Source: a virus
Strand: one strand, 5' to 3'
DNA length: 39,483 nucleotides
IMG/VR virus record: IMGVR_UViG_3300042922_000500
Location: 1-39,483 of that record
The notes under the pieces were generated by a model, which made no database searches, was not told the origin of the DNA, and saw only the letters and a list, made by a program, of their open reading frames with translations. The translations under genes were made by a program, and so were the position numbers. Numbering within the stretch: the stretch's first letter is position 1; every line of letters starts with the position of its first letter. Below are positions 23,557-30,827 of the stretch, piece after piece.

Positions 23557-24450
23557 TTATTCATCTTCTTCATCAAATTCATGTATTGTATTAAAGTCAA
23601 TAGTAAATTCTTCTAAAGCCTCATTATATTTATCAACCATTTCATTGTTTAAACCTTCCATTTTTGCTAAATGACCAACCATAAATGTATCAATATATTT
23701 TTTCATTTCATCTTCAATTTCTTCTTCTACAGGTCTGGTATCTTCATATTTTTTTAATAATGTTCCAAATGTGATTTGGTCATTTGCTTCTGCTCCTGTA
23801 GCTTGTACTGGTTTTACATTTGAATCTCCTAAGATAGATGATAAAGTTTTCATTAATTGATTATATTCATTTATCTTTCCATTCGCCAATGCCTTATCAG
23901 CTTGAAACTGTGTTTTGGCAGCATTTTTGAAATTTAATCTCTGTGCTGGTGAATCTGATTCATATTCAGCGACAAATTCATCATAAAAATTTTGAAGACT
24001 TTCATATTCATTAACTTCATATCCTTGTCCCCATATTTTTTTCAATTCTTTTATTTTATCTTCATCATTTTCTTCATTATAAATAATATCCTCATTATTA
24101 TTTATAATTGTATTATTACTTCTATTAAATATTGAATCTTTCCAAGTTAATTCACGATTTTGCTTTAGGCTTAAATTTTTAAAAAAGATCCCAAATGTAT
24201 CTCCTTTGGATTCTATAGATTTCTCCCAGTAATCAACTAAAAATGGTCTATCTATTTTTTTTAACATTGCTTTTAATTTTACAATGTCTATATCTCCATT
24301 TTTATTTATACTCATATCTCTAAGACAATCTTTACAATATGGAATTATCCCTAATGTATTAGTCTTATCATAACTTTTATAATAATCTTTTTTTATTAGC
24401 TTATCGTGTCCACACCCTATACATTTAAAGATTTCGTCCTGTCGTTCCAT
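23557..24450 (-). CDS. Probable terminase small subunit or packaging protein with N-terminal zinc finger
   Basis: Residues 1-45 contain CIGCGH and YCKDC, a CxxC...CxxC zinc site. The remainder is helical and acidic (YESLQNFYDEFVAEYESDSP, AKTQFQADKALANGKINEYN). Large-terminase-adjacent genes of this size with a zinc finger are common in Gram-positive phages and are usually DNA-recognition subunits, but the zinc finger is not diagnostic. Start after AAGGTG; the stop almost abuts the terminase start. Confidence 0.6.
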   Translation of the reverse strand: MERQDEIFKCIGCGHDKLIKKDYYKSYDKTNTLGIIPYCKDCLRDMSINKNGDIDIVKLKAMLKKIDRPFLVDYWEKSIESKGDTFGIFFKNLSLKQNRELTWKDSIFNRSNNTIINNNEDIIYNEENDEDKIKELKKIWGQGYEVNEYESLQNFYDEFVAEYESDSPAQRLNFKNAAKTQFQADKALANGKINEYNQLMKTLSSILGDSNVKPVQATGAEANDQITFGTLLKKYEDTRPVEEEIEDEMKKYIDTFMVGHLAKMEGLNNEMVDKYNEALEEFTIDFNTIHEFDEEDE

Positions 24451-24533
24451 TTTATCACCTTCTTATTTATATCAATCTATACAAATAAAACAGAATATAA
24501 GGCTTACACTCTTACATATCATAAAATATTTGT

Positions 24534-24545
24534 ATTTAATTTATT
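24534..24545 (-). promoter_or_regulatory. Phage motif copy 13
   Basis: Ends 84 nt before ATG 24450. A weak hairpin around 24490-24515 (GTAAG/CTTA) lies between. Confidence 0.5.
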
Positions 24546-24555
24546 TCTATATAAT

Positions 24556-24699
24556 TTAATCTCTAACTATTTTAACATCTATAACATTATCATTCCGTAG
24601 CATTCTTTCCTTATATATAGCGTATTCAGCTAAATCCATCTTATCAATTGTAATTCTACCATTCTCAAATTTAGTCTGTACCTTAACGATTTTATTCAT
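24556..24699 (-). CDS. Hypothetical protein, 47 aa
   Basis: ATG 24699 follows AGAGGT. The product (MNKIVKVQTKFENGRITIDK, then MLRNDNVIDVKIVRD) is a compact charged peptide. It is one of several very small genes between the nuclease-like gene and the terminase genes; not recognised. Confidence 0.55.
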   Translation of the reverse strand: MNKIVKVQTKFENGRITIDKMDLAEYAIYKERMLRNDNVIDVKIVRD

Positions 24700-24760
24700 T
24701 ACTATTACCTCTTTCTTTTATATCTCGTGTAGCATATGCTACATAGACTTATTTTACTTA

Positions 24761-24772
24761 TTTTAATTTATT
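24761..24772 (-). promoter_or_regulatory. Phage motif copy 14, with a palindromic leader
   Basis: Ends 62 nt before ATG 24699. A 16-bp palindrome (TGTAGCATATGCTACA) lies between it and the ribosome binding site and would form a leader hairpin. Confidence 0.5.
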
Positions 24773-24773
24773 T

Positions 24774-25079
24774 TTATTTAATTAATCCTAATTCTCTTTG
24801 TGCTTGTTTCTCTAATTTATCTCTTCGAATCCAATCTTTCACAAATTGTAGATCATACCACTCGTTACGAATATTATAATCATTACCATTCTTACCGAAA
24901 TATCTATGTAACGATTGCTCAACTTCTCTAGTTGAATTTTCCAATATGTATATCACTTCTAATTTATCCGAACTTGCCGTTTGTAACTGTTTTAATCTTT
25001 TCGATACACCTTGTGTAGTAAATCCAATTTTTACTGCATGTCCATTTGATATCATATAAACAGTTCCTAGTTTTTTCAT
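24774..25079 (-). CDS. T5orf172 / GIY-YIG-related nuclease-like protein
   Basis: The 101-residue protein begins LGTVYMISNGHAVKIGFTTQ, continues SKRLKQLQTASSDKLEVIYI, and ends with EQSLHRYFGKN and NEWYDLQFVKDWIR. This is the T5orf172/MUG113-type domain, a minimal relative of GIY-YIG nucleases found in phages. The GIY-YIG pair is replaced by VYM...VKIG, and Arg, His and Glu positions are retained. Next to the terminase genes it might help genome processing, or be a small mobile nuclease. ATG after AGGTG. Confidence 0.75.
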   Translation of the reverse strand: MKKLGTVYMISNGHAVKIGFTTQGVSKRLKQLQTASSDKLEVIYILENSTREVEQSLHRYFGKNGNDYNIRNEWYDLQFVKDWIRRDKLEKQAQRELGLIK

Positions 25080-25092
25080 AAAATTTCACCTA

Positions 25093-25154
25093 CTTTTTAT
25101 TGACATACTTGACAATAATATTATTGGAATTATTATAAGTTTTTCAATAAAAAG
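25093..25154 (-). promoter_or_regulatory. Long leader hairpin before the nuclease-like gene
   Basis: CTTTTTATTGA (25144-25154) and TCAATAAAAAG (25093-25103) pair perfectly over 11 bp, and the loop holds a second palindrome (CAATAATATTATTG). The stem ends next to the AGGTG of the gene. Confidence 0.65.
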
Positions 25155-25173
25155 CATATTTTATAACAATTAT

Positions 25174-25185
25174 ATTTAATTTATT
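25174..25185 (-). promoter_or_regulatory. Phage motif copy 15
   Basis: Overlaps the stop of the 130-codon gene and is followed by the long hairpin, 95 nt before ATG 25079. Confidence 0.5.
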
Positions 25186-25576
25186 ACTTGTCTAAAGTCT
25201 CTAATAATGCTTTAACTTTCATTTTATTCTGCAATCCACTTACACATTCAATTATATTATCTTTATCAATATTTGATAAATCACTCATTCTAAGATAGGA
25301 GCAAAAAGCTGCCGCATTGTCCATTGGATTAAAAATATTAAAATCCTTTTTACTATCCCATACGTGGCTTATATCTGATAATACATCACTTAAAGTAACC
25401 TTACTTTCATCTTTATAGATAACTTGGTATAAATCAGTTATCATTTTTAATATATTTTGTCTAGTCATTACATTATTTTTCTCTGGTTTTATAGCCATAT
25501 ATTCTGATAATAAATCCTGTAATATAGGCAACAATGAATCTTTAATATCTTCTTTTCTATTTAAATTTTCTTTCAT
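25184..25576 (-). CDS. Hypothetical protein, 130 aa
   Basis: ATG 25576 (MKENLNRKED) is 10 nt after GGGAG; an open frame runs 7 codons further without a better site. The product is helical (SLLPILQDLLSEYMAIKPEK, NPMDNAAAFCSYLRMSDLSN) with no recognised family. Its leader contains one of the three TTTTGA-hairpin-AATGAGAAT elements. Confidence 0.5.
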   Translation of the reverse strand: MKENLNRKEDIKDSLLPILQDLLSEYMAIKPEKNNVMTRQNILKMITDLYQVIYKDESKVTLSDVLSDISHVWDSKKDFNIFNPMDNAAAFCSYLRMSDLSNIDKDNIIECVSGLQNKMKVKALLETLDK

Positions 25577-25599
25577 AATACACACTCTCCCACACAATT

Positions 25600-25677
25600 A
25601 TTATTTAAGAATTATATAATTCTCATTGATGCTTACCTATACAAAACATACAGATAAGCACTATCAAAATTATATTT
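25600..25677 (-). repeat. Element TTTTGA-hairpin-AATGAGAAT, copy C
   Basis: After motif copy 16, TTTTGATA is followed by a 12-bp stem with three G-U pairs (25648-25659 with 25631-25642), then AATGAGAAT and a palindrome (AGAATTATATAATTCT). G-U pairs indicate that the structure acts as RNA. Confidence 0.6.
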
Positions 25678-25685
25678 AATTTATT
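25674..25685 (-). promoter_or_regulatory. Phage motif copy 16
   Basis: Contains the stop of the frame-shifted tail of the upstream gene (AAA TAA ATTAAAT); 98 nt before ATG 25576. Confidence 0.5.
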
Positions 25686-25784
25686 TATGTATACTAACAT
25701 ATTGTTCAAATTGCTTTACAAAATCATCAGTTTGATTCTTTAACTTTTTATCAATTATTTTTTCTACATCTTTTTCACTTACAA
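25681..25784 (-). pseudogene. Out-of-frame continuation of the upstream 104-aa gene
   Basis: In the frame one base back from the end of the preceding gene, an open run encodes WFVSEKDVEKIID and then FVKQFEQYVSIHK before TAA at 25681. It has no start codon of its own and reads like a natural helical C-terminus, so the gene was probably about 35 residues longer and was broken near 25788-25792, or a sequencing error is present. Confidence 0.5.
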
Positions 25785-26093
25785 ACCATGTTCATTATCA
25801 ACATTCACAGTAGTGTTATCATATTTTTCATATTCTAATTTATATATATCATCACATTTATTCCTTAACATATCATACATTGCATATCCAATCCCTCGAA
25901 TATCAACATATATTTTAATTACATCATCTCTTGTACACATAGTATAAGCTCTTAATTTAAAAATCTCATCTACATATGCATCTAATGATTTATTTCTTAT
26001 TAGATAACATTTTCCTTGATATAATACATTACAACTAATTTTTCCTGACTTCTCCTTAAAGGTGTCCACATACATTTCAATTTCTCTTTTCAT
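25779..26093 (-). CDS. Hypothetical protein, 104 aa, probably frameshifted at its end
   Basis: ATG follows GGAG. Two beta-rich segments (CNVLYQGKCYLIRNKSLDAY, VIKIYVDIRGIGYAMYDML) and an acidic end. Not recognised. It stops early compared with an adjacent open frame that continues for about 33 codons (see the entry at 25681-25784). The upstream leader holds a 54-bp repeat shared with 4245-4298. Confidence 0.5.
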   Translation of the reverse strand: MKREIEMYVDTFKEKSGKISCNVLYQGKCYLIRNKSLDAYVDEIFKLRAYTMCTRDDVIKIYVDIRGIGYAMYDMLRNKCDDIYKLEYEKYDNTTVNVDNEHGL

Positions 26094-26133
26094 ATTATCA
26101 CTTCTCCATTATCATTTAATTTAAGAATATTTA

Positions 26134-26187
26134 ATTATATTCTCATTAATATCCACCTATTAAGATGGATATAGTCAAAATACAATT
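26134..26187 (-). repeat. Element TTTTGA-hairpin-AATGAGAAT, copy B
   Basis: TTTTGACTAT, a 9-bp stem with one G-U (26164-26172 with 26149-26157), then AATGAGAAT. It shares its flanks but not its stem sequence with copies C (25600-25677) and A (30767-30820). Confidence 0.6.
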
Positions 26188-26203
26188 CTAATTTAATTAT
26201 TCT

Positions 26204-26257
26204 CTATAAAATTATGATTCTTATAGTCATTTTCGTATTTAAAAATGCTATAAAATT
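26204..26257 (-). repeat. 54-bp exact repeat, copy 2
   Basis: Identical to 4245-4298. Here it lies between motif copy 17 and the element at 26134-26187, in the leader of the 104-aa gene. Confidence 0.75.
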
Positions 26258-26270
26258 AAACTTTCATATC

Positions 26271-26282
26271 ATTTAATTTATT
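26271..26282 (-). promoter_or_regulatory. Phage motif copy 17
   Basis: At the stop of the 210-codon gene and 178 nt before ATG 26093, the longest structured leader in this section. Confidence 0.5.
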
Positions 26283-26910
26283 CTTCTTCTAAGGCATTAT
26301 CTATTGCATCTTTTATAGATAATAATCCACTATCTACACCATTGTTATATCCTAATAAATATATTTTTGCTATGAACTCTAAATCCAATTCATCTGCAAG
26401 ACCAGTTTCTCTAATTATGAATTCTTTCTCTACATCATTTAGAGCGTCAAAATATGAATCTTTTGCTTCACTTTCATCATAATAACAATTACAACAGTCT
26501 CCACAGCATGTACATTCATTATCATGTTCTGGTTTAAAATCTAGGTCATTATATATACTTTCTACACCATATATCTCAATATCTTTTGTTTCTATATAAT
26601 CTAATATTTCATTATCATAGACTTCATCTAATATAATTACCTTTGCAGATTCATCAGGCTTGTATTCTCCTTTGTATTTAGCTTCTATTATACTAAAATG
26701 TATATCCTCTATTTTAGTTATATAATAAAGGTTGGTGTCATTGGCAATAGATATCGCATAATAATCAAACTCTTCCTCATCATCATATTCATCTAAGAAT
26801 ATTTGTATTGTTTCATAATCAACTACCAAAGTTATATCATTACTATTCTCAAAAGTTTCTAACAAATTATCTATTAACTCATTCTTACCTGTAAATTTTA
26901 TTGTCTTCAT
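26278..26910 (-). CDS. Acidic protein with a Cys cluster, 210 aa
   Basis: Strongly acidic, with ECTCCGDCCNCYYDE near residues 130-145, a six-Cys patch that could bind a metal. The N-terminal half alternates strands and helices (KTIKFTGKNELIDNLLETFE, YYAISIANDTNLYYITKIED). Start after GGGGGA. Not recognised. It precedes the frame-broken small gene and follows a 116-aa acidic gene. Confidence 0.5.
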   Translation of the reverse strand: MKTIKFTGKNELIDNLLETFENSNDITLVVDYETIQIFLDEYDDEEEFDYYAISIANDTNLYYITKIEDIHFSIIEAKYKGEYKPDESAKVIILDEVYDNEILDYIETKDIEIYGVESIYNDLDFKPEHDNECTCCGDCCNCYYDESEAKDSYFDALNDVEKEFIIRETGLADELDLEFIAKIYLLGYNNGVDSGLLSIKDAIDNALEEE

Positions 26911-26932
26911 AAATTAAATCCCCCATTTATAA

Positions 26933-27283
26933 TTATAATTGATTCTTTTCTACATTGAAATTTTGTGCTTTTATTTTCTTTACATCCCATTCAGCCATTT
27001 TAAGATTATACTCTAGTGTCTGTTGATTTAATAACAATTGTAATATTTCTTCATTACCTAATCCTGCTGATTTACACATATTAGTAAAAGCAAATATATA
27101 ACTACCTTCTTTTACACCTTTCTTCATAGATCTTTCATCTAATTCTAAAGTATTAACATCTACTGTTGGATAAGTCTTATATAACTCTGCTTGTATTAAA
27201 TCATCATTTAAAGATTCTATTTCTTCGTCATTATAGCTATCTTCCATTTTTTCTATATTTTCATCTTTTAATTCTTCACTCAT
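26933..27283 (-). CDS. Acidic helical protein, 116 aa
   Basis: Start after GAGGGG. N-terminal third very acidic (EELKDENIEKMEDSYNDEEI), then a helical part (SYIFAFTNMCKSAGLGNEEI, LQLLLNQQTLEYNLKMAEWD). Not recognised. It lies directly after the ClpP-like gene; it might be a substrate or adaptor but nothing in the sequence shows this. Confidence 0.5.
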   Translation of the reverse strand: MSEELKDENIEKMEDSYNDEEIESLNDDLIQAELYKTYPTVDVNTLELDERSMKKGVKEGSYIFAFTNMCKSAGLGNEEILQLLLNQQTLEYNLKMAEWDVKKIKAQNFNVEKNQL

Positions 27284-27320
27284 GATTTTTACCCCTCAAT
27301 CATAATTATTTATTTCATTA

Positions 27321-27902
27321 TTATAAAATTTTATCAATAACACCTAATTCTAAAGCCTGTTCTGGAGTCATTATCCAATCAGTTTTACTCTTCTTTATTT
27401 CTTCTAATTGTTCATCTGTTATTTTAGTATTTTTTATTATTATAGACTTCATTAATTTCCATAGTCTATTAGTCTCGTCTACATCATCTTGCAACTGTTG
27501 TAAAGTCCCCCACGAACCACTAGATGGCTGGTGGCAAAGCAGAGTTGAATATCTATAAACTTGCCTTTCTGACGCAACTAACATTAGCATGAATCCCATT
27601 GACATTGCCACTCCACTAACTGTGGTGATAATTTTATATCCTTCATCCTTAAATTCTTCAATTAAACTCAATAAACTATTTCCGTCATATATACTGCCAC
27701 CATATGAGTTTATTATTAATTCAATATTTTCTTTAGTTCCATTTTTTCTATCCAAATCTCTTAGCCTATTCATAAAATACATGACTTCAAAAATTATTTC
27801 TCTATCTACTTCATCTGACAAGAAAATTCTACGGTCACGTAAAGCTGAATTAACTTTCATTTCCGATAGCAACATATTTTGTGGTCTTATTTGATATTCC
27901 AT
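27321..27902 (-). CDS. ClpP-like serine protease
   Basis: A 193-residue ClpP-family protein with an apparently complete triad: Ser101 in GVAMSMGFML, His124 in LLCHQPSSG and Asp175 in KTDWIMTPEQALELGVIDK. The oxyanion-side NSYGGSIYDG motif is also present. Phage ClpP relatives usually act as prohead proteases or, with host ClpX/ClpC, in proteolysis. This gene lies away from the capsid genes, and another protease candidate lies beside the capsid gene, so a regulatory or takeover role is possible. Start after AAAGG. Confidence 0.85.
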   Translation of the reverse strand: MEYQIRPQNMLLSEMKVNSALRDRRIFLSDEVDREIIFEVMYFMNRLRDLDRKNGTKENIELIINSYGGSIYDGNSLLSLIEEFKDEGYKIITTVSGVAMSMGFMLMLVASERQVYRYSTLLCHQPSSGSWGTLQQLQDDVDETNRLWKLMKSIIIKNTKITDEQLEEIKKSKTDWIMTPEQALELGVIDKIL

Positions 27903-27935
27903 AATAACTACCTTTTTAAACCTTTCAATTTTATT

Positions 27936-28040
27936 TTACTTTATTATTTTAATGTAAATTATGATAATAAATAACAATATTAATACTAATGGTAATAACT
28001 GAAATATTATTTCTAATTTAGTTCTTGGTTTACTAATCAA
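27936..28040 (-). CDS. Possible 34-aa membrane peptide
   Basis: A TTG at 28040 opens a frame encoding SKPRTKLEIIFQ followed by one strongly hydrophobic span (LLPLVLILLFIIIIYIKII). A GAGTGG lies about 9 nt upstream. The hydrophobic composition is partly expected from A/T-rich DNA, so coding is uncertain. An 8-codon ATG frame (MKEWLHLD) overlaps its start. Confidence 0.3.
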   Translation of the reverse strand: MISKPRTKLEIIFQLLPLVLILLFIIIIYIKIIK

Positions 28041-28060
28041 GATGAAGCCACTCTTTCATA

Positions 28061-29284
28061 TTAATTTAATATTATTTTAAAACTTGCTTTTCTACAAACA
28101 TCTTCTTCATATACGTCAAATTTTGCACTGGCTTTTGCTCCGCCAAAATAATTATCGTCACAATATTCATCACTACCCATGATTGAAGGTATATAAATTA
28201 CTTCACAATCATTATTTTTAGCCTCATTTGTTGTAATTGTCATTTCATGATGGATGTGTCCAAAATAAGCAATATCATAAAATTTTCTATGTTGTTGACT
28301 AGCATCAGCTATCACATTTTTAGGATTTTTAACCTTTTGTCCATGTTGTGCATAAATATTATAATTAAATATCTTAAAATCTAAATATTTACCATTGTAT
28401 TCTGGAACTGTAATTCTAGGATTATTTTCTAATACATCATGAATATAACTAATAATTATTCTTTCCATGTTCTCATATGTAAATGTTTTATCATTAAAAG
28501 CTCTAATTTCTGAATGATTACCTGATAATACATGATGATATGTAATAGTAATATGCTCACTTAACTTATTTAAAAATTTAGCCATAAATCTTGCTAATTT
28601 AATTACTTGGTCTGTCATACCATGTTGTAAACTAGCTAATTGAGATATTCTCAATGTCATACCTTCAATATCATCACCGCAATTTAAAACATGTAAATGA
28701 GATATATTCTGTTCTTTACATAACTCGATTGTTTCAGATATTAATTTATTCATTCTTTCAATAAATATATCTTCTGAATATTTATTATTTATAGAAGTAA
28801 ATAATTTTCCAAAATGTATATCTGAGATTCCTAATAGACCTATTTTTCCTTTTTTATCTTTATCAATAAATATCGGTTTAAAATCAGGTACTTCAATTGT
28901 TTTTATGGATTTTTTCATTTCATCAAAGAATAATTCTAGTCTAGCATCTTGTCTCATCCATTTATTGTATTCTGTTTTTAAAGATGATAATTTTATTTTT
29001 TCCTTTTGAATTTCAATCTTTTTTATTTCTAATTCATCTAAGATTTCTTCATCAGTAATGTTATTATTTAGTTTTTCTTTAAGATACTTATAAATATCAT
29101 AACCACCAAATTTACCTTGAACTGATTTTCTTAAAGTATCTCTATGTACTTGTAAATTAAGTGATTCAATCATGTCTTCCCACTCTAAATCATCAGGCTT
29201 TTCAGACATTTTTATTTCTATTAATCTTAATCCATATTCATACTCTGATTCATCTTCCCTTCGTAAATATCTTTTATTATCCAC
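28061..29284 (-). CDS. Calcineurin-like metallophosphoesterase
   Basis: GTG at 29284, 8 nt after GGGGGAA, is preferred to ATG 29299, which has no ribosome binding site and itself contains the GGGGG. The C-terminal ~260 residues hold the full metallophosphoesterase set: SDIHFG, NCGDDIEG, LSGNHSE, AQHGQ and FGHIHH. The N-terminal ~140 residues are helical with a coiled coil (IQKEKIKLSSLKTEYNKWMR) and a possible DNA-binding helix pair. Relatives in Gram-positive phages are called SbcD-like nucleases or phosphoesterases; the substrate is not evident. Confidence 0.85.
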   Translation of the reverse strand: MDNKRYLRREDESEYEYGLRLIEIKMSEKPDDLEWEDMIESLNLQVHRDTLRKSVQGKFGGYDIYKYLKEKLNNNITDEEILDELEIKKIEIQKEKIKLSSLKTEYNKWMRQDARLELFFDEMKKSIKTIEVPDFKPIFIDKDKKGKIGLLGISDIHFGKLFTSINNKYSEDIFIERMNKLISETIELCKEQNISHLHVLNCGDDIEGMTLRISQLASLQHGMTDQVIKLARFMAKFLNKLSEHITITYHHVLSGNHSEIRAFNDKTFTYENMERIIISYIHDVLENNPRITVPEYNGKYLDFKIFNYNIYAQHGQKVKNPKNVIADASQQHRKFYDIAYFGHIHHEMTITTNEAKNNDCEVIYIPSIMGSDEYCDDNYFGGAKASAKFDVYEEDVCRKASFKIILN

Positions 29285-29337
29285 GATAGTTTCCCCCATT
29301 TAATTAATTTCTTATAATTTTAATATTATATTTTTAC

Positions 29338-29493
29338 TTAAGATGGCAATATAACTTGTGCACCGCATTCACACCAGTACACTCTTACATCTCCTTTACA
29401 TTCTTCGATATTTTCTTGTTCATCCTTCTCTTCATAAAATATCTTTTTACCGCATTCTGAACAAATTATAAAATTTCCTGTATGTTTTTGCAT
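29338..29493 (-). CDS. Small zinc-ribbon protein, 51 aa
   Basis: ATG 29493 opens MQKHTGNFIICSECGKKIF and ends VYWCECGAQVILPS. CSEC and CEC, plus a Cys in EECK, make a likely zinc ribbon. The ribbon is the commonest recognisable fold among the small genes of this phage. The ribosome binding site is weak (AGAGTGA). Precedes the metallophosphoesterase gene. Confidence 0.6.
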   Translation of the reverse strand: MQKHTGNFIICSECGKKIFYEEKDEQENIEECKGDVRVYWCECGAQVILPS

Positions 29494-29527
29494 GATTTAA
29501 TTCACTCTTTCATTATGTATTTATATA

Positions 29528-29566
29528 GAGAAGAAAATACTCTTATGATAAAAGTAATTTCTTCTC
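29528..29566 (-). promoter_or_regulatory. Leader hairpin before the 51-aa zinc-ribbon gene
   Basis: GAGAAGAAA-TTACTTTT pairs with AAGAGTA-TTTTCTTCTC over about 16 positions with one mismatch and one G-U. It lies 35 nt before ATG 29493; a terminator role for the antirepressor transcript is possible but no strong T-tract follows. Confidence 0.55.
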
Positions 29567-29609
29567 TTAGATGGGCTATGTAATTTAATTTTTATTTACA
29601 TATGTATTA

Positions 29610-30467
29610 TTAACTTACTTTAATTATTTCTTCTTTATCCATTCTTAATTCACTATATTTGTTGTTACAAATATTTTCAACTATTTTAGACCTTTCTTCA
29701 AAATCCACTCCTGCAATAATTAAACCTGTAATCATTGATTGTAAATAATCAATTGCCTTGTTTTGCTCTATAATTAGATGTTCTCTTGTTTGTTCATCAA
29801 GATATCCTAACTTACTCTTTATTTCAGAAGCCGTATATCCTATTAATTCCTTATTTATCATATTGCTTTCTCTAATTCTTAAATATTTCTTATCAAATCC
29901 AGTTACATTAGAATGTTTATTTGCATAATTTTTAATTAATTCTTCAACCATTTTATTATAGTTTTCTTTTTCAGGTTCTCTTACATTTGTATGCTCTGAT
30001 AATCCTTTAATCGCTTTTTCTATTAGTATAAAATATTTTCTTGCCAATTTACTATTTGCTTTTAATTTATCGTTAGTTCTTCCACCTTTTGTACCTGATA
30101 TCATAGCAATTTCTTTAGCAATATCTACTGTTATAAAATATTCTTTTTTATAACCCATACCTGTTAAGTCTGTAACCCTAGTGTTATCAAGGTCGCCTTC
30201 AAAGATTACCCCTTTATCATTAATCCAATTAACAATATAATCACTATTTTCCATAGCGTCAACAATTTCTAAATTGTTTTTAATCCAGTTGGAAAAATCT
30301 TTGCCAACTTCTAATTCTTTATATATAGTTCTAGCATTTACACAACAACCTTGCCCATCATTAGTTAATATTGATGGAAATTTCTTTTGTGCCTCCATTG
30401 TTAATTTAATTTCATCTTCGTTAAATTGTAATACTTCTTGTAAAAATTCTTTTTTAAATTTCTTCAT
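29610..30467 (-). CDS. AntA/AntB-type phage antirepressor
   Basis: Residues ~40-155 match the AntA/AntB antirepressor domain: VNARTIYKELEVGKDFSNWI, then KKEYFITVDIAKEIAMISGT and KLARKYFILIEKAI. Such proteins inactivate lysogeny repressors by binding. The C-terminal ~110 residues are a separate helical region (NVTGFDKKYLRIRESNMINK, LDEQTREHLIIEQNKAIDYL). The ATG is 10 nt after AGGAGG, but that site is paired in a long upstream RNA structure (30478-30582), so translation is likely to be controlled. Second antirepressor in the window. Confidence 0.8.
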   Translation of the reverse strand: MKKFKKEFLQEVLQFNEDEIKLTMEAQKKFPSILTNDGQGCCVNARTIYKELEVGKDFSNWIKNNLEIVDAMENSDYIVNWINDKGVIFEGDLDNTRVTDLTGMGYKKEYFITVDIAKEIAMISGTKGGRTNDKLKANSKLARKYFILIEKAIKGLSEHTNVREPEKENYNKMVEELIKNYANKHSNVTGFDKKYLRIRESNMINKELIGYTASEIKSKLGYLDEQTREHLIIEQNKAIDYLQSMITGLIIAGVDFEERSKIVENICNNKYSELRMDKEEIIKVS

Positions 30468-30477
30468 TACTATCTTG

Positions 30478-30582
30478 CCTCCTACAGCATAAAATTTAGT
30501 AACTTAAATAAAGCTACTTTAAAGGGAAGACTAATTGACGTTCTAATCTTCCCCTGTTACTAAATCACTGTAGGAGGTGATT
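30478..30582 (-). promoter_or_regulatory. RNA structure sequestering the antirepressor ribosome binding site
   Basis: Three nested stems: CCTCCTACAG/CTGTAGGAGG (30568-30577 with 30478-30487, containing the Shine-Dalgarno), TTTAGTAAC/GTTACTAAA (30556-30564 with 30495-30503), and GGGAAGATTAG against TTAGTCTTCCC (30543-30553 with 30524-30534, two G-U). The anti-Shine-Dalgarno can alternatively sit in the loop of a local hairpin AATCAC/GTGATT (30563-30582). Two exclusive states are thus drawn in the sequence; the trigger is unknown. Confidence 0.75.
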
Positions 30583-30621
30583 AGAATAGATATAATCTAC
30601 TCTTTAAAATAGCTTTTATAT

Positions 30622-30633
30622 ATTTAATTTATT
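30622..30633 (-). promoter_or_regulatory. Phage motif copy 18, heading the antirepressor leader
   Basis: 155 nt before ATG 30467; a transcript started here would carry the complete ribosome-binding-site switch. Confidence 0.55.
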
Positions 30634-30650
30634 TTTTATAAATTTTATAA

Positions 30651-30695
30651 GAGATTGACGGATGCATAAGTATTTTATATCATACATCTCATCTC
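30651..30695 (-). promoter_or_regulatory. Hairpin upstream of motif copy 18
   Basis: GAGAT/ATCTC and GATGTAT/ATGCATC (one G-U) stack around a small internal loop. It lies between motif copies 18 and 19. Confidence 0.5.
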
Positions 30696-30750
30696 AAGGT
30701 TAATTCCGTTCAATTTAATAATTACCATCATCAGTAATACATTGAGTAAT

Positions 30751-30762
30751 ATTTAATTTATT
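30751..30762 (-). promoter_or_regulatory. Phage motif copy 19
   Basis: Just after the tRNA terminator region, 284 nt before the antirepressor start. Confidence 0.5.
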
Positions 30763-30766
30763 ATTA

Positions 30767-30820
30767 ATATATTCTCATTTAAAAAGACTAAATTTAATTA
30801 ATCTTCTTAGTCAAAATATA
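30767..30820 (-). repeat. Element TTTTGA-hairpin-AATGAGAAT, copy A
   Basis: TTTTGACTAA, a stem that doubles as the tRNA terminator, then AATGAGAATA. Flanks match copies at 26134-26187 and 25600-25677. Confidence 0.55.
30781..30812 (-). terminator. Rho-independent terminator after the tRNA
   Basis: GACTAA/TTAGTC stem (30807-30812 with 30786-30791) followed by TTTTT, 16 nt past the tRNA 3' end. Confidence 0.6.
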
Positions 30821-30827
30821 TTTTGTT

